From Haberlea rhodopensis (Eukaryota; Streptophyta; Magnoliopsida; Lamiales; Gesneriaceae), in assembly GCA_907163345.1 (NCBI GenBank), contig CAJQUN010000001.1, positions 6,944,001-7,008,000 on the forward strand: a stretch of 64,000 bases of DNA. Direction: 5' to 3'. Of this stretch, positions 11,406-23,400 are shown in pieces. Within the stretch, counting starts at the first letter, position 1, and every line of letters starts with the position of its first letter. The notes beneath the pieces are model-generated. The model ran no database searches. It was not told the DNA's origin and worked only from the letters and a program-made list of their open reading frames with translations. Made by a program: the position numbers and the translations under genes.

Positions 11406-12056
11406 CAGTAAAAACCTCCATAAATTAATACTTGATAAAATAATAATCACATAAGATAATAATTTTTAGGAAAACACTTATATAAATATATAGTCTCGTT
11501 AATATCATAAATTAATAATTCTCTAAAATTACAAACATAACTAGAACAATTTAGTAAAATAAGAATATACTGTTGTTTGTTTTTTTTTTCTCGAAATTTA
11601 AATATAGGTGGAGTCAATATCTAGCTTTTCTAATTGCATTTAAAAGCTCTGCTGTCGTATACTCGAACTGCAACAAAAATCTTATGAAGAGTTATTGCAG
11701 CTATAAGTGCTTCCTTTCGCATGATTGATATCAAAGATACTGAATTATCCATATCTTCATCATCAACATGATTTTCAATGACACTAGCCACAATTTTTTC
11801 TAAGGTTTTCGATCTCTGAATATTCATAATTTTCACCCAGATAACCCAACGAGTGATCGACATCTATGTAATTGTGCTAATCGAGACCATTTGTCATATT
11901 CTTAAGCTCATGAATGCTTTTTCAGAGTTGATTCATTTAAGTTTCTTGAGGCTGCTTTTTAAATTGATAAATTATTAATTTATCGATTAATTAATACATC
12001 TTCAAATTAATAAAATGTCATAGTCCCATCATTATAAATTTATAGAGGTTTTATTG
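11406..12056 (-). mobile_element. Pogo-like (Tc1/mariner) element with TA target duplication
   Basis: The left end begins CAGTAAAAACCTCCATAAAT and the right end, reverse-complemented, begins CAATAAAACCTCTATAAAT. Both are preceded or followed by TA (11404-11405, 12057-12058). This terminus matches the plant Emigrant/Lemi1 pogo family as I remember it. Its 651 bases are too short for a full transposase, but a transposase fragment remains inside, so this is an internally deleted copy intermediate between a full element and a MITE. Confidence 0.85.
11630..11863 (-). pseudogene. Fragment of pogo/Tigger-like transposase C-terminus
   Basis: A 77-codon frame containing LEKIVASVIEN, an acidic DDEDMDNSV stretch, and RKEALIAAITLHKIF. 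This pattern (acidic linker, then RKEAL.A...LH.F) is what I remember from the C-terminus of plant tigger/CENP-B-like DDE transposases. It lies wholly within the pogo-like element. The DDE catalytic domain and HTH domain are absent, so it cannot transpose the element itself. Confidence 0.6.
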
Positions 12057-12058
12057 TA

Positions 12059-14433
12059 CTCCATTGCCACATCTGCCTATTATAAATCTTTCCCATAAAA
12101 GAAAGAGTTTCTTAAACATTTAAAGAGCATACTCTCTCATTTCTTGAAAATGAGCAAGTCATTTCTTGAATATCAACGAACCTCGTAATAATTGATTAAT
12201 ACAATTAAATTCTGTAAGTATATTATTTCTGAAAATCATGCAAATCTCTTTTCTTGAAACAATCGTAGTGTAACTTCTAATTTTTTTTAAAATAATCTTT
12301 AAACTCCGATGTTTATCATGAACTTTTGGTTTATTTTTTTATGTAATTAATGTTGTTTGCGTTGTATGGGAACCCGTCTGCGGTTAGGAAAAGAAATGAA
12401 TTGCCCGCTCTCGGTGCTTGCAGAATCTGACAATCATTTCCCAAGATAAAACGACTTCTTCTTATGATAGTAACACACCAAATCACAAGAACTTCAACTA
12501 CAAAGGTTGTAAACTCTCCTTTGCAAGAACAAGATATGAATTTGTATGACTGTGCACTTTGGTCTTTCTTTTCTCTCTCAAAATGTGTTGTTAATTTTGA
12601 AAATATGATAATAATTCATCCTAGACATGTTATATATATACTAGGCCACAAGATGTCACCAAAAGATACCATTTTGATGTATTAATCCATGAAAAGGAGC
12701 ATCTGCACGCCAAGAGGTGCAACTGTTCGTCAAAACTGCTAAACTGGCGTTGGGGCGCTGCCAATGCCACCCTTACTGCTGGGAAATTTTTTCCCAGCCA
12801 ATTGGTGCTAGGGCTGCTAAACCTGCGCCCCATCGCTGGGTTCACTGCCCTTAATTATTTCGCGCAGTGTTTTAGCGTCCGAAAAATTCATTGTGTCTCT
12901 TGTTTATTTCATTCGATTTTTCTTTGCTTAATTTCAATTTCTTAAGCCTATTTTTCCAACATTAACTTTTGCCCCCAATACAATTTCTAGATTCGCGGCT
13001 GCATACAGAGGACCCTCTCCGTGCCTATCTGGCCTTTGTGTTCTCAGTCTATATCACATCGGGACACCTAACTGGGGCTAAAGACTTGTAGCTCATCGTA
13101 GTGATCCAGAATCGTATAACATCATTAGATACTATATTTGATTTAGTCATAAAGTTTGGAACAATTATTGTTGTATATTTCAAAAGAGTAATTTAAACAT
13201 CATTTAGGAAAAAATATTACTAAAAAATATTTACTACTTTATAAGTTACCCTACTTTTCGTTATGATTTAAACTCCTACGAGAGGAATTTTGGTGAGGGT
13301 TCAATAAGTTTTGGGAGGATTCCTACATATTCCATAAGATCCAATGGTGGTTGGATGAAGTTACTCGGATCTTATTTTGTACTGGGGATCAGTTATAAAA
13401 TTATTCGGATAAATATATATATATATTTAATAATTACTTTGCAAATGAATTACTCTTATATATATTTAATAATTACTTTGCAAATGAACTACTCTGTATA
13501 GATTTGTAAACAAAAAGACTTCGTACCACTGAACATCTTCCGTTTGTTCTCAGAATATGGGCATCTTGCTCTCTATTGGTCATATTTTTGTATACTTTTG
13601 TTGTCGCGCTTTGTTCATATAGACCTCTTTATTCGCATGTTCATAGACGTGTTATTTTCGTTGGCTGTGCCTGACAGCAGGATATATTGTACCAATATTT
13701 GTTGTTTATATTTCTCTCAAAGTGTATCTAAGGAATTTAGCAACCAAATAACAATGGCTTCAAAACAAGTTTTATGTCGATGCGAGATTTGTAATCTCCG
13801 TCCTTAAGACAATATTGTCCCGCTATGATGCTAACAGTTTGCTATGACAATTTGTCTCCCAAGATACAACGATTATGACTTGTGATAGGAGCACTCTAAA
13901 TCACAAGTCCTCAAACCACAAAGGTTCAAAGCACTCAAAAGAAGAAACTTGAAGAACAAACAAATTGCTCTCAATTTAATCATATGATATTGATTTTCGA
14001 AAATCATATGTAAAACAAGTGGAGATGTGTTATATGTATAGTGAACAAAAAAACAAGTCCAAAAATCATCATTTGGATGTACCCCATAAAAAAAACGCAT
14101 CCCAATATGAATAGATATATCATTCTTAGCAATAGAAAGTGTTCGATCGATCCATTTTAGTCCTTTTTGCCAAACACCCTTTCTCATTCTCTTCCCAAAA
14201 GACACACTGAACCTGTCAATCGTAAGAATTCGAGAAGACCAACCGTAGAGATGTTGCCGCTTTGATAATTACAAGAAAAATATATTGGACCGATTAAGCA
14301 AATTTTAATCACCATTATCCACAAGATTGACCATTTCCCTTTCCTCTGAGTTGAAAATAAACATACTTTACATCGATATTCAAATTCGGAAAGCTGAAGT
14401 TGAAGTGGAAATTGAGTTGAATCAATTGTAGTA
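12059..14433. other. Intergenic and upstream region of SYT with a diverged repeat pair
   Basis: No supported gene. Segments at about 12440-12530 and 13855-13945 are diverged copies of one sequence (CCCAAGATAMAACGA, AAATCACAAG and ACCACAAAGGTT blocks). 12700-12850 is locally GC-richer without coding signal. The last 200 bases before 14434 should contain the SYT 5' leader and promoter, but I see no convincing TATA box. Confidence 0.5.
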
Positions 14434-17400
14434 ATGTCATTTGTAGCAGGTTTAGTGATTGGATTAGTTCTCGGTCTTGCTTTGATCGTTGCTTTTGTTC
14501 GCTCAGAAAATGCACGATCGAAAAAGCGCTCTGACCTTGTAAGTCTATCGTTTTGTTGCAGTCGATTTTTTACTTATTTATTGAATTTCTGGTAGCGACC
14601 GATAATTGTTTTGATTTGGATATTTATAAGGCTACTACGATTGCGGCGTTTGCTAGAATGACCGTGGATGATTCGAAAAAGATACTGACGCCTGAGTATT
14701 ATCCTTCTTGGGTTGTGTTCTCGCAGCGCCAAAAGGTTTGTTCTTTTGTGTTTTATACTGGTTTATATGCACTTGTTGTTTTGTGAAAGTAGTTTTTTGA
14801 GGCTAATATGATTCATTTTTGTGTGTTCTAGTTGACCTGGCTAAATCTTCAGCTCGAAAAGATTTGGCCCTATGTTAATGAGGTATAATTTTTTGCAATG
14901 CGTCTTTCTTGAATGCGAGTTTCATTTTGGTTAATTTATCTATATTTTTAATTTTTCAAGGCCGCGTCTGAGCTTATAAAGGTGAACGTGGAGCCAATTC
15001 TTGAGCAATATTGTCCAGTTATATTGGCATCATTGAAATTCTCTAAGCTCACTCTTGGAACAGTAGCACCGCAGTTTACAGGTTTGATTGTGGATTAGTT
15101 ATCTCGATGTGAAATTCTTTGTATGCATTGATTTTTTACCACTGCGTTTTCCTGATGATGTTATTGTCAGGTCACGAAATTGTTGATATCTACTGAAAAT
15201 AAGAGTAGCTATTACGGAGATATGCTTATTTAATTAAACCTGTAAATCAGTTGATCATCATTTTAATGCCCTCAAAGTGGGAAAAAATTGAGATTGTTTG
15301 GTGGTCAATGATAGGTTCATCATCACCAAGTTAACCAGATTAGCCTTGATATGAAGATGTTCGTGCTATTTTCCTTCCTGCTCAAGTGAAAAAATGGATG
15401 CAGCAGTTTCTGGCTGATGTTAAATTAAATGAGGCTAATAAGCTAATTTGCGAAATTGCCACTCTTCTGATTTACAATTACTTAAGTGTTGATCTTTGAC
15501 ATGCATTTGTCAAATATTTCTCTGGAATTTTTCTGGTGGCCTGAATAGTTTCTTCAGTGATAAGATGAATTTATTGAAATGCAAGGAGATACAATTTGAT
15601 GGATGTTGATGTGCTTATTAGCTCTATAGTGCTTCAGGAGTTACAATTGTTGAAGAAGGGAGTGAAGGCATCACCATGGAGTTGGAGATGCAGTGGGATG
15701 GGAACCCAAGTATTATACTTGATATTAAGACTTATATTGGTGTTGGTCTACCTGTTCAGGTAACCTACTAATTACTGTATCTATCTTTTAAGGTGCTCTT
15801 TTCCATTCTTATATTTGAATTTGGCTGCAAACTTTCTTTTTTCCTTGTAGACAATATCATCTCAAATGTCTTTTCCAATGATTCTCGTATTATTTGTTGT
15901 TTTGAACTTCATGCGACCTGTTGTCTGTCAAGGATATTAGCTATACATAATAATATTTGATTTTATATGATATTATTTGATCTGTGATACAGATGGTAAT
16001 TAGCAGATTTGGCTGAATCTTAGGGATTCTTAGGCTGATTTTTACACATGTAATCTCATACTATATAATGGACTAAGTGCTCTATTTAAAGAGCATTGAG
16101 TTGGGAGATTGAGATTCAGATTTATCGACATGGTATCAGAGCCATATCAAAAATAAAATTTTATAGGGTTTCTAGGCTGCGATCGGGCTTCTGCCCTTCG
16201 TCGGCAGCAGCGGCGCTAGGGGCAGACGCTTTTTCCACTTCTGCGATTTTTTTTTTGTTTTCTTCATCGGATTTTTACCCTGTTATGTGTCGCGTACTTC
16301 AGGGTTTCACGTTTATGTGTTCTAAGCGACAGTGTGTCTCGATTTCTGGTTTCGGGCACGCGGTGACTGTGTTTCTGGGTTTATGGTGGCTAGAGTTTAT
16401 GTGCGGCGCTAGGGGTTTACTGTTTTTGGGTTTCGCAATTTGAGGCTTTGCAATCTGTTTTTTTTGCGATCCGGTGTGGTTTTGCACTTTGGGTATCTTC
16501 TTTGTCTTTTCTTTCGAATGCGGATTCTTCATTTTGTGGATTCTGCTCGATTTGGGGACCTAGGTGACCACATCTCTTCTGATTTGTGTATGGTGATCAG
16601 TACTTTTGCCGCGGAGTTTGCGGCGTCCTTGCACGGAGGTTGTGTGTTTGAGCCTTTCACGGAAGTTGTGCATTTGAGCCTTGCACGGATGTTGTACGTT
16701 TGAGTATTGCACGGATGTTGTGCGTTTATATACTTTTGTCATGGTGCGACTTATTTTGCACAAGTGTTTGGATGGATTTTTCTGACTGGAGTGTTGATTC
16801 TTTTGAGGCAAATTATTTGGATTGACAAATTGATGCTTTTGTGATCGACGCTATATATAAAAATATTTGATTTTATATGATATTATTTTATTTGTGATAC
16901 ATATGGTAATTAGAAGATTTGGCAGAATCTTAGGGATTCTTAGGCTGATTCTTACACATGTAATCTTATATTATATAATGGACTAAGTGCTCTATTTAAA
17001 GGGCATTGAGTTGGGAGATTGAGATTCAGATTTATTGACATTGTCTCCCTCTGGACAAACTAAAAAAGTAAAGCACCTATGCATAGTTATTAAAAGCTCA
17101 CATAGCGCGCGTTAAAGCTCAAGGCGAAGCGAGGCGCAGGTCTTGCGCCTCGCAGCGCCATGCGCCTCGTGTTTTGGCAAAGTGCGAGCTATGTGCGCTT
17201 TTCCAATTAGCCAAGGTGCACGCTATAGCGCGCCTTTGCTAAGGCTTGAAAATTGGGGCTGAGAGGTTATCAAAATACGTTGGGCTTATTAAAAATAAGC
17301 CCAAGTTAGATAATATTAGGGTTAAGTTAGAGAGTTATAAAGTCTTGTTGCATAAACCCTCCAGCCTCCAGTCACCGCTGACCGATAAGCATGTTGATGT

Positions 17401-20400
17401 GTTCAAGTGCTCTATTTTTCTTTTATTCAAAATTATATTACATTATTACCTTTCCTTTTTTCGTCTCAAATTATTATTTATTTTTGGATTGATTCTCCTT
17501 TCTTGTTTTATATTTTCTTTTCCTTCAATTTTTACGTGACAAAGTTCATCAGTCATCACAATCGTCAATGAGTCCATTCAACCAAAGTTTGATAAATACT
17601 TGAGAATATAGCAAATATAAATTGCTAAGCTATTAACATAGCTAAACCATTCTGTTAATTGTTGATAATGAGTTTGATTAAATTTTACGGATACTTTTGA
17701 TGTATTAAAAATATATAAGCTATTGCGCTTTACTTTAGTAAAACGCGCGCTTCGCGTCACGCTTTGCGCTATAGCCTCAAGACCCCTTTGCGCTTTAGTG
17801 CGCAATGGGCCTTTAATGACTATGCACCTATCCAGTTGCGCTCCTTTAGAGGTCATTTAGCCTTTTACTTTGGAAATAGGAAGTCCATGCAATGTGCTAA
17901 TATCTCCCTTACACCTTCATTTAATTATTTTATTTTTTGTATTGTGCTAATTTCTTGGTTAAAACTATTGTTACATGCTAAGCTTTTTCGGATACAGGTG
18001 AAAAACTTTTCTTTTTTCTGTTCTAGACAATATCATCACAAATGTCTTTTGCGATGATTCTGGTATTATTTGTTGTTTGAACTTCATGCGACCTGTTGTA
18101 TCCCTCTGGACAAACTAAAAAAGTAAAGCACCTATCCAGTTGCGCTCCTTTAGAGGTCATTTAGCCTTTTCCTTTGGAAATAGGAAATCTATGCAATGTG
18201 CCAATATCTCCCTTACACCTTCATTTTAATCTATATTTTGAATTGTGTTAATTTCTTGGTAAAAGCTATTGTTACATGCTAAGCTTTTTCGGATACAGGT
18301 GAAAAATATCGGCTTTACTGGCATCTTCAGGCTGATTTTCAGACCGCTGGTGGATGAGTTTCCTTGCTTCGGAGCAGTTTGTTTTTCTTTACGGCAAAAG
18401 GTGTGTCATTTTCTTTACTGGTTCTTTGGGGATTCTTTAAGCAAAATATAATATGCAAAATTGAGGGAAATGTATATTCACTAATAATGATAAGATAGCA
18501 ATTTATTTTGCAGTGGACATGTCAATATTCCTTAATGTTGCGTCATCTGTTTGCGTTTTTTCCTCGTAGAAAAAGCTGGATTTTACACTCAAAGTTATTG
18601 GGGGAGACCTATCAACAATACCTGGCCTATCTGATGCCATTGAGGTCCGTTTATTGTGTACCTTTTTTCCATCTGATTTTATCGTCTTTGCTTTCAGTAC
18701 TACATGAGCTAAGGATGCCTTTTATAAGCAGGAGTCTTATGACCTTTTTCATGAGCTCTCAGTACTTTAGTCTGTTGTTGCGTGAAACATCAGAAGCTTG
18801 CATGAGTTGAATGTGTCAATTATGTGGCTTATCTGCTGTAATTTGATGTGTATGCAATACTGTAAGGAATAATTTCTCATTTGATTTTCCTGTTCCTTTG
18901 AAAACTTGCATAAATTTGGATCTTAGTAATTTGTTTTTGTTTTCCTATATCTGTGCGCCAAATAGTTGAATTACTGTAACATACAATTTTGGTTATTAAA
19001 ATTAATTGAAGTTGTAAGGATCTTTGTTGTATAAAATTTTCTATATATTTCCTTAGCTCTGGTAAAACTTTATATCATGTTTGTCGGTCTCCGTAATTAG
19101 AGGAAATCGATATAGAAGTTGATGGATCATTTACACGCTGAAAAGATTTAATCAATTTAACAAATATTATCTCTGATCCCAACGTGCAAAAAAGCAAATT
19201 TAAGTCAATTCTTGATCATGTTATTTCTGGCTTCTCAAAATCTCTTTATGAATCTGCTTCGACAAGTTATTAGGAATTTTCCGGTTTAAAATTCTAAAGA
19301 CCAGTAAACTATTTTGTGATTGAAAATTTAACTCAAAACATATATTAAATAAATAAAACAACAAAAATAGAATTGTAAAGAATGTGGTAATTTACAGAGA
19401 TATTAAGATAGTATAATCCTTCTAGGAATAATAAGTAGCATTTGTTTTACAGAGCACCATAAAGGATGCTGTTGAAGATTCTATTACATGGCCTGTTCGA
19501 AAAGTTATCCCAATAATACCTGGAGATTATAGGTATGCCACATGTAAAATCTATTTTTTTTCCTCCTTCGCTTAATATATTCCCCTTATCATGGTAACAA
19601 TTGTCCAAGGTAAGAACAAAGTAAACATCTCCTTTGTGTTGCATATGACTTGAACATAATTTTGTATTGACGTGAGTCTGTCATGCACCTGAATAAGCAT
19701 TCTGATGAGGTTCTTTTGCCAACCCATGGGTTGCAAGCATGTGAATGGTAATTTTATATATTCATCTTTTACTCTCAGTGACCTTGAACTGAAGCCCATC
19801 GGAACTTTGGAGGTGAAACTTGTACAAGCGAAGGAGTTATCAAATAAAGATATTATAGGAAAATCTGATCCTTTTGCTATGTTATATGTGCGACCTTTGC
19901 GTGATAGGATGAAGAAAAGCAAAACAATTGTAAGATATATAATCTCTGATTATTAAAAAAGTTCTCCATGTTCCTTTCATAAGTTGAAAGCACAGATTTG
20001 CATGGTCTTTCATTTCTTCTCTCCTCCAGAACAACCAGTTGAATCCGATCTGGAATCAACATTTTGAGTTTGTCATTGAAGATGCATCAACACAACATTT
20101 GACGGTTAAAATCTATGATGACGAAGGGATTCAAGCATCTGAGCTAATTGGTTGTGCTCAAATTCAGCTAACTGAGCTTCAGCCAGGCAAGGTGAAGGAT
20201 GTGTGGTTGAAATTAGTAAAAGATTTGGAGATTCAGAGAGACAATAAGAACAGGGGGCTGGTGAGATTAGTATTTTCTCTTTACTTTCTTATGGCAATTT
20301 TTTCTAACTAAGATGCTTATATTTCATGGATTGGGAACTTCGTAAACATGTTCAAATAATAAATGGGGGACAGAAGAAAATGGACACCCTGAAATTGGAA

Positions 20401-23400
20401 ATTTCCTCTGTTACTTGGTGTGAAGTAACATCTTAGCAATTTTCATTTGAAATTGGCATATTGTTTTATCACTTGCCACATAAGTTAAAATAGTAACCGA
20501 ATTACCCTATGAAATCGTTTAGTAATTCATGATATTGATCAGGAAAACCAAATTGAATTAACGGTATACTTAACCTCTTATCTACGCTTCCATTGCAGTG
20601 TTGTAATAGAAACAATTATTAACAGTTGAAAAGAAGAAGAAACGACCTTCACACCACCTGTTCGTTAAGTACATTTGTTAGAACTCTGCCATTTAAAACT
20701 ATTTTAAGTTTGCTGAATGATGCTGAATTTCTTATTTTTCTACTGAAGAACTTCGAGCCTGTTGTTACTCCTCGAGATGTAACGGCAAAAAAGTGATGTC
20801 ATGGTGACCTACTCCATTGTGCTGCATGCTTAACCCCCAGCATTGTAGTTTAATCCTTCTTGAACTGAAAGAGCATCTTTTGTTTTGTGGAATCTTTCGG
20901 CTTGTTTTTGGTCCTTATATGAGATACAAGTGCTCTAATGTTAAGTACTATGTTACGAGTGTAGGATCGAGTAATGAAACGATGGATAATTGTTGTGAAT
21001 CCTCGACTCCGATCACACCACGATACGATATATCTTATTCTCCTAAGCAACTTACTCTGATTCTTTATTCAATTAATGCACCGTATTCAGAATTTATGCA
21101 CAATTCGTTTCCTGTTCTCCAGAAGAAACCGCTCAATCGTGCCTTTTCTCTCCTCTTTTTCCCTCCCCTGTTTCTGTTTCTGTTTCACGCTTTTAAAGGT
21201 AAGAGAAACTGATTTCCCTTCTTTAAATCCTAGCCCTCCAAATTGTATCCAAATCAATGGCCAAGATTCAATCTGGAACAAAACATTAAAACAAAACAAA
21301 AACAAAAAACACGGGGGTAAAATAGTACATTTGCAATATTTAATTAAAAGTCAAATAAAATATAACAAATCTCCACCTTGACTTCTAATTAAACCCCCTA
21401 TGAGATCACCCCCCCCTCCAACCAGCCCCTAAGGGCTTCAATTCCTTCGGATATTCACTAAGTCCAGACAATGTCTGAACTTAGTTGTGGGCAATGCTTT
21501 AGTAAGCATATCTATCGGATAATCCTTTGTAGGGATCTTCATCATAGTCACCAAACCCTTCTTGATAGCATCTCGATGCCAACACTCTTCAATCATCTTA
21601 CGTAGCCACATAGCTCCCTTTATTGCTTCGATGACAACAATATACTCAGCTGATGTGGAAAACGCTACCACTGATTGAAGATTGGTCTTCCAGCTTATAT
21701 AACATGTTAGGGACTTCCTGGTGTCTATCCTCCTTGCAAAATCCGAGTCCACATATCCTACTATGTGGCCACGTTATCTTTCCTCTTGGGTATTATCCCA
21801 AGTCCAACGGAATCTCTCACATATCTCAGAGCCCATTTCAGTGCCTCCCAATGGTCTCTCCCTAGGTTTGGCGTGAACATGCTGATGGCACTCACAGCAT
21901 AAGCCAAATCTGGTCTATTACACATCATGCCATACAATGTACTATCCACCGTACTCGCATATGACACAGTCTCCTCCAACTCTCCATGTAAAAACCCCGT
22001 TTCTACATCCAGTTGATCCAGCTCCAAGTCTAAATGAGCAACCAAGGCAATTAACGACCTTATCCGGCAATGCTTGACCATGGGCGAGAAGATTTCATTG
22101 AAGCCTATCCCTTCAATTCGAGCAGATCCTTTGGCCACCAACCTGGCCATACATCTCTCCTTCTCTATCCCTAGGATTTCTTCCTTTTCCTTGTAGATCC
22201 ATTTACACCCCACAACTCTCTGGTTCTTGGGCCGATCCACAAGCTTCCAAGTCAGATCCTTGTATGAGGAAGTCATCTCATCTCGCATTGCACCAGTCCA
22301 CTGGTCTCTGTCCTTGTCACTCATGGCTTCCTTGTATGTCTCAGGCTCCACATAAGCTTTATCCTCGACCACGTGAAATGCATAAGAGATAAGATCAGCA
22401 TATCCATACTTCAATGGTGATCTAACTGCTCTTCTTTTCCTATCCCTAACAAGAACATATGAATCTAATTCATTCGTCTGGTTAACAGTTTCTTGACCCT
22501 GTTGCTCATCTCTTTGAGGTTCTTCTAGAGTTTCATCATAAACATCCAAAGGAGTTTTTGTTCCTTGAAACTCCACCTCAACCTGAGATTTATCCTGACC
22601 TTCTTGCCATTAGATTCATCTAGTGTTTTAGTAGCTGGATATCCCATCTTTGATTCATCAAAGACCACATCCCTACTAATCAAACACTTCTGTTCTCCTG
22701 GTTCAAGGCACCACAGCTTGTACCCCTTCACACTGATAGCCTATGAAGATGCATTTCTTAACACGTGGCTCGAGCTTGTCCTTCCTTACGTGAGCGTATG
22801 CCATACAACCAAAGACTTTCAAAGTGCTGTAGTCTGCTGGTTTCCCATACCAAAGCTCCACCAGTGTCTTAAAATTATTGGCAGCAGACGGACACTGGTT
22901 GATCAAATAACAAGCTGTAGACACAGCTTCACCCCAGAAAGTCTTAGGAAGACCAGCGTTCAGTAACATGCATCTAACCCTCTCCAACAGAGTTCTATTC
23001 ATCCTTTCAGCTAGGCCATTCTGTTGAGGGGTATTGGCCACACTCTTGTGCCTGATACTACCAGATTTTCTACAGAACTCTTTAAACTCCTCGGAAACAA
23101 ATTCCAGTCCATTGTCTGTACTAAGATGCTTAAGCTTTGTTCCCATCTTAGTCTCGGTCATTGTATTCCATTCCCTAAATCTTCCAAATGCCTCAGATTT
23201 ATTTCTCAATACAAAGACCCAGACTCTCCTCGAGTAGTCATATCCACAATGGACATGAAGTACCTCCCACCACCATGAGTTTGAGTTCTAGTAGGTCCCC
23301 AAACATCTGCATGCACATAATCAAAATGTCTTATGAATTCTAGTGTTGAACTTAACCCTTTTGACTTTTCCTGGCACACAACGTTCACAGAATTCCAAGT

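Larger units (their letters stand above)
15826..18310 (+). repeat. Tandem duplication in SYT intron 5 including the exon 6 acceptor
   Basis: Copy B is about 18004-18306. Copy A is its sister, split by two insertions into 15826-15925, 17046-17080 and 17832-18005. Both copies share GACAATATCATC, CTTCATGCGACCTGTTGT, CCCTCTGGACAAACT, TTGCGCTCCTTTAGAGGTCA and the acceptor GGATACAG|GTGAAAAA. The real exon 6 starts at 18299. The equivalent acceptor in copy A (after 17997) leads into intronic sequence and stops quickly. Confidence 0.88.

Noticed and set aside
16096..16811. ORFs inside SYT intron 5
   Set aside because: They span the LTR, primer site and tandem array of the TRIM-like element and resemble no protein.
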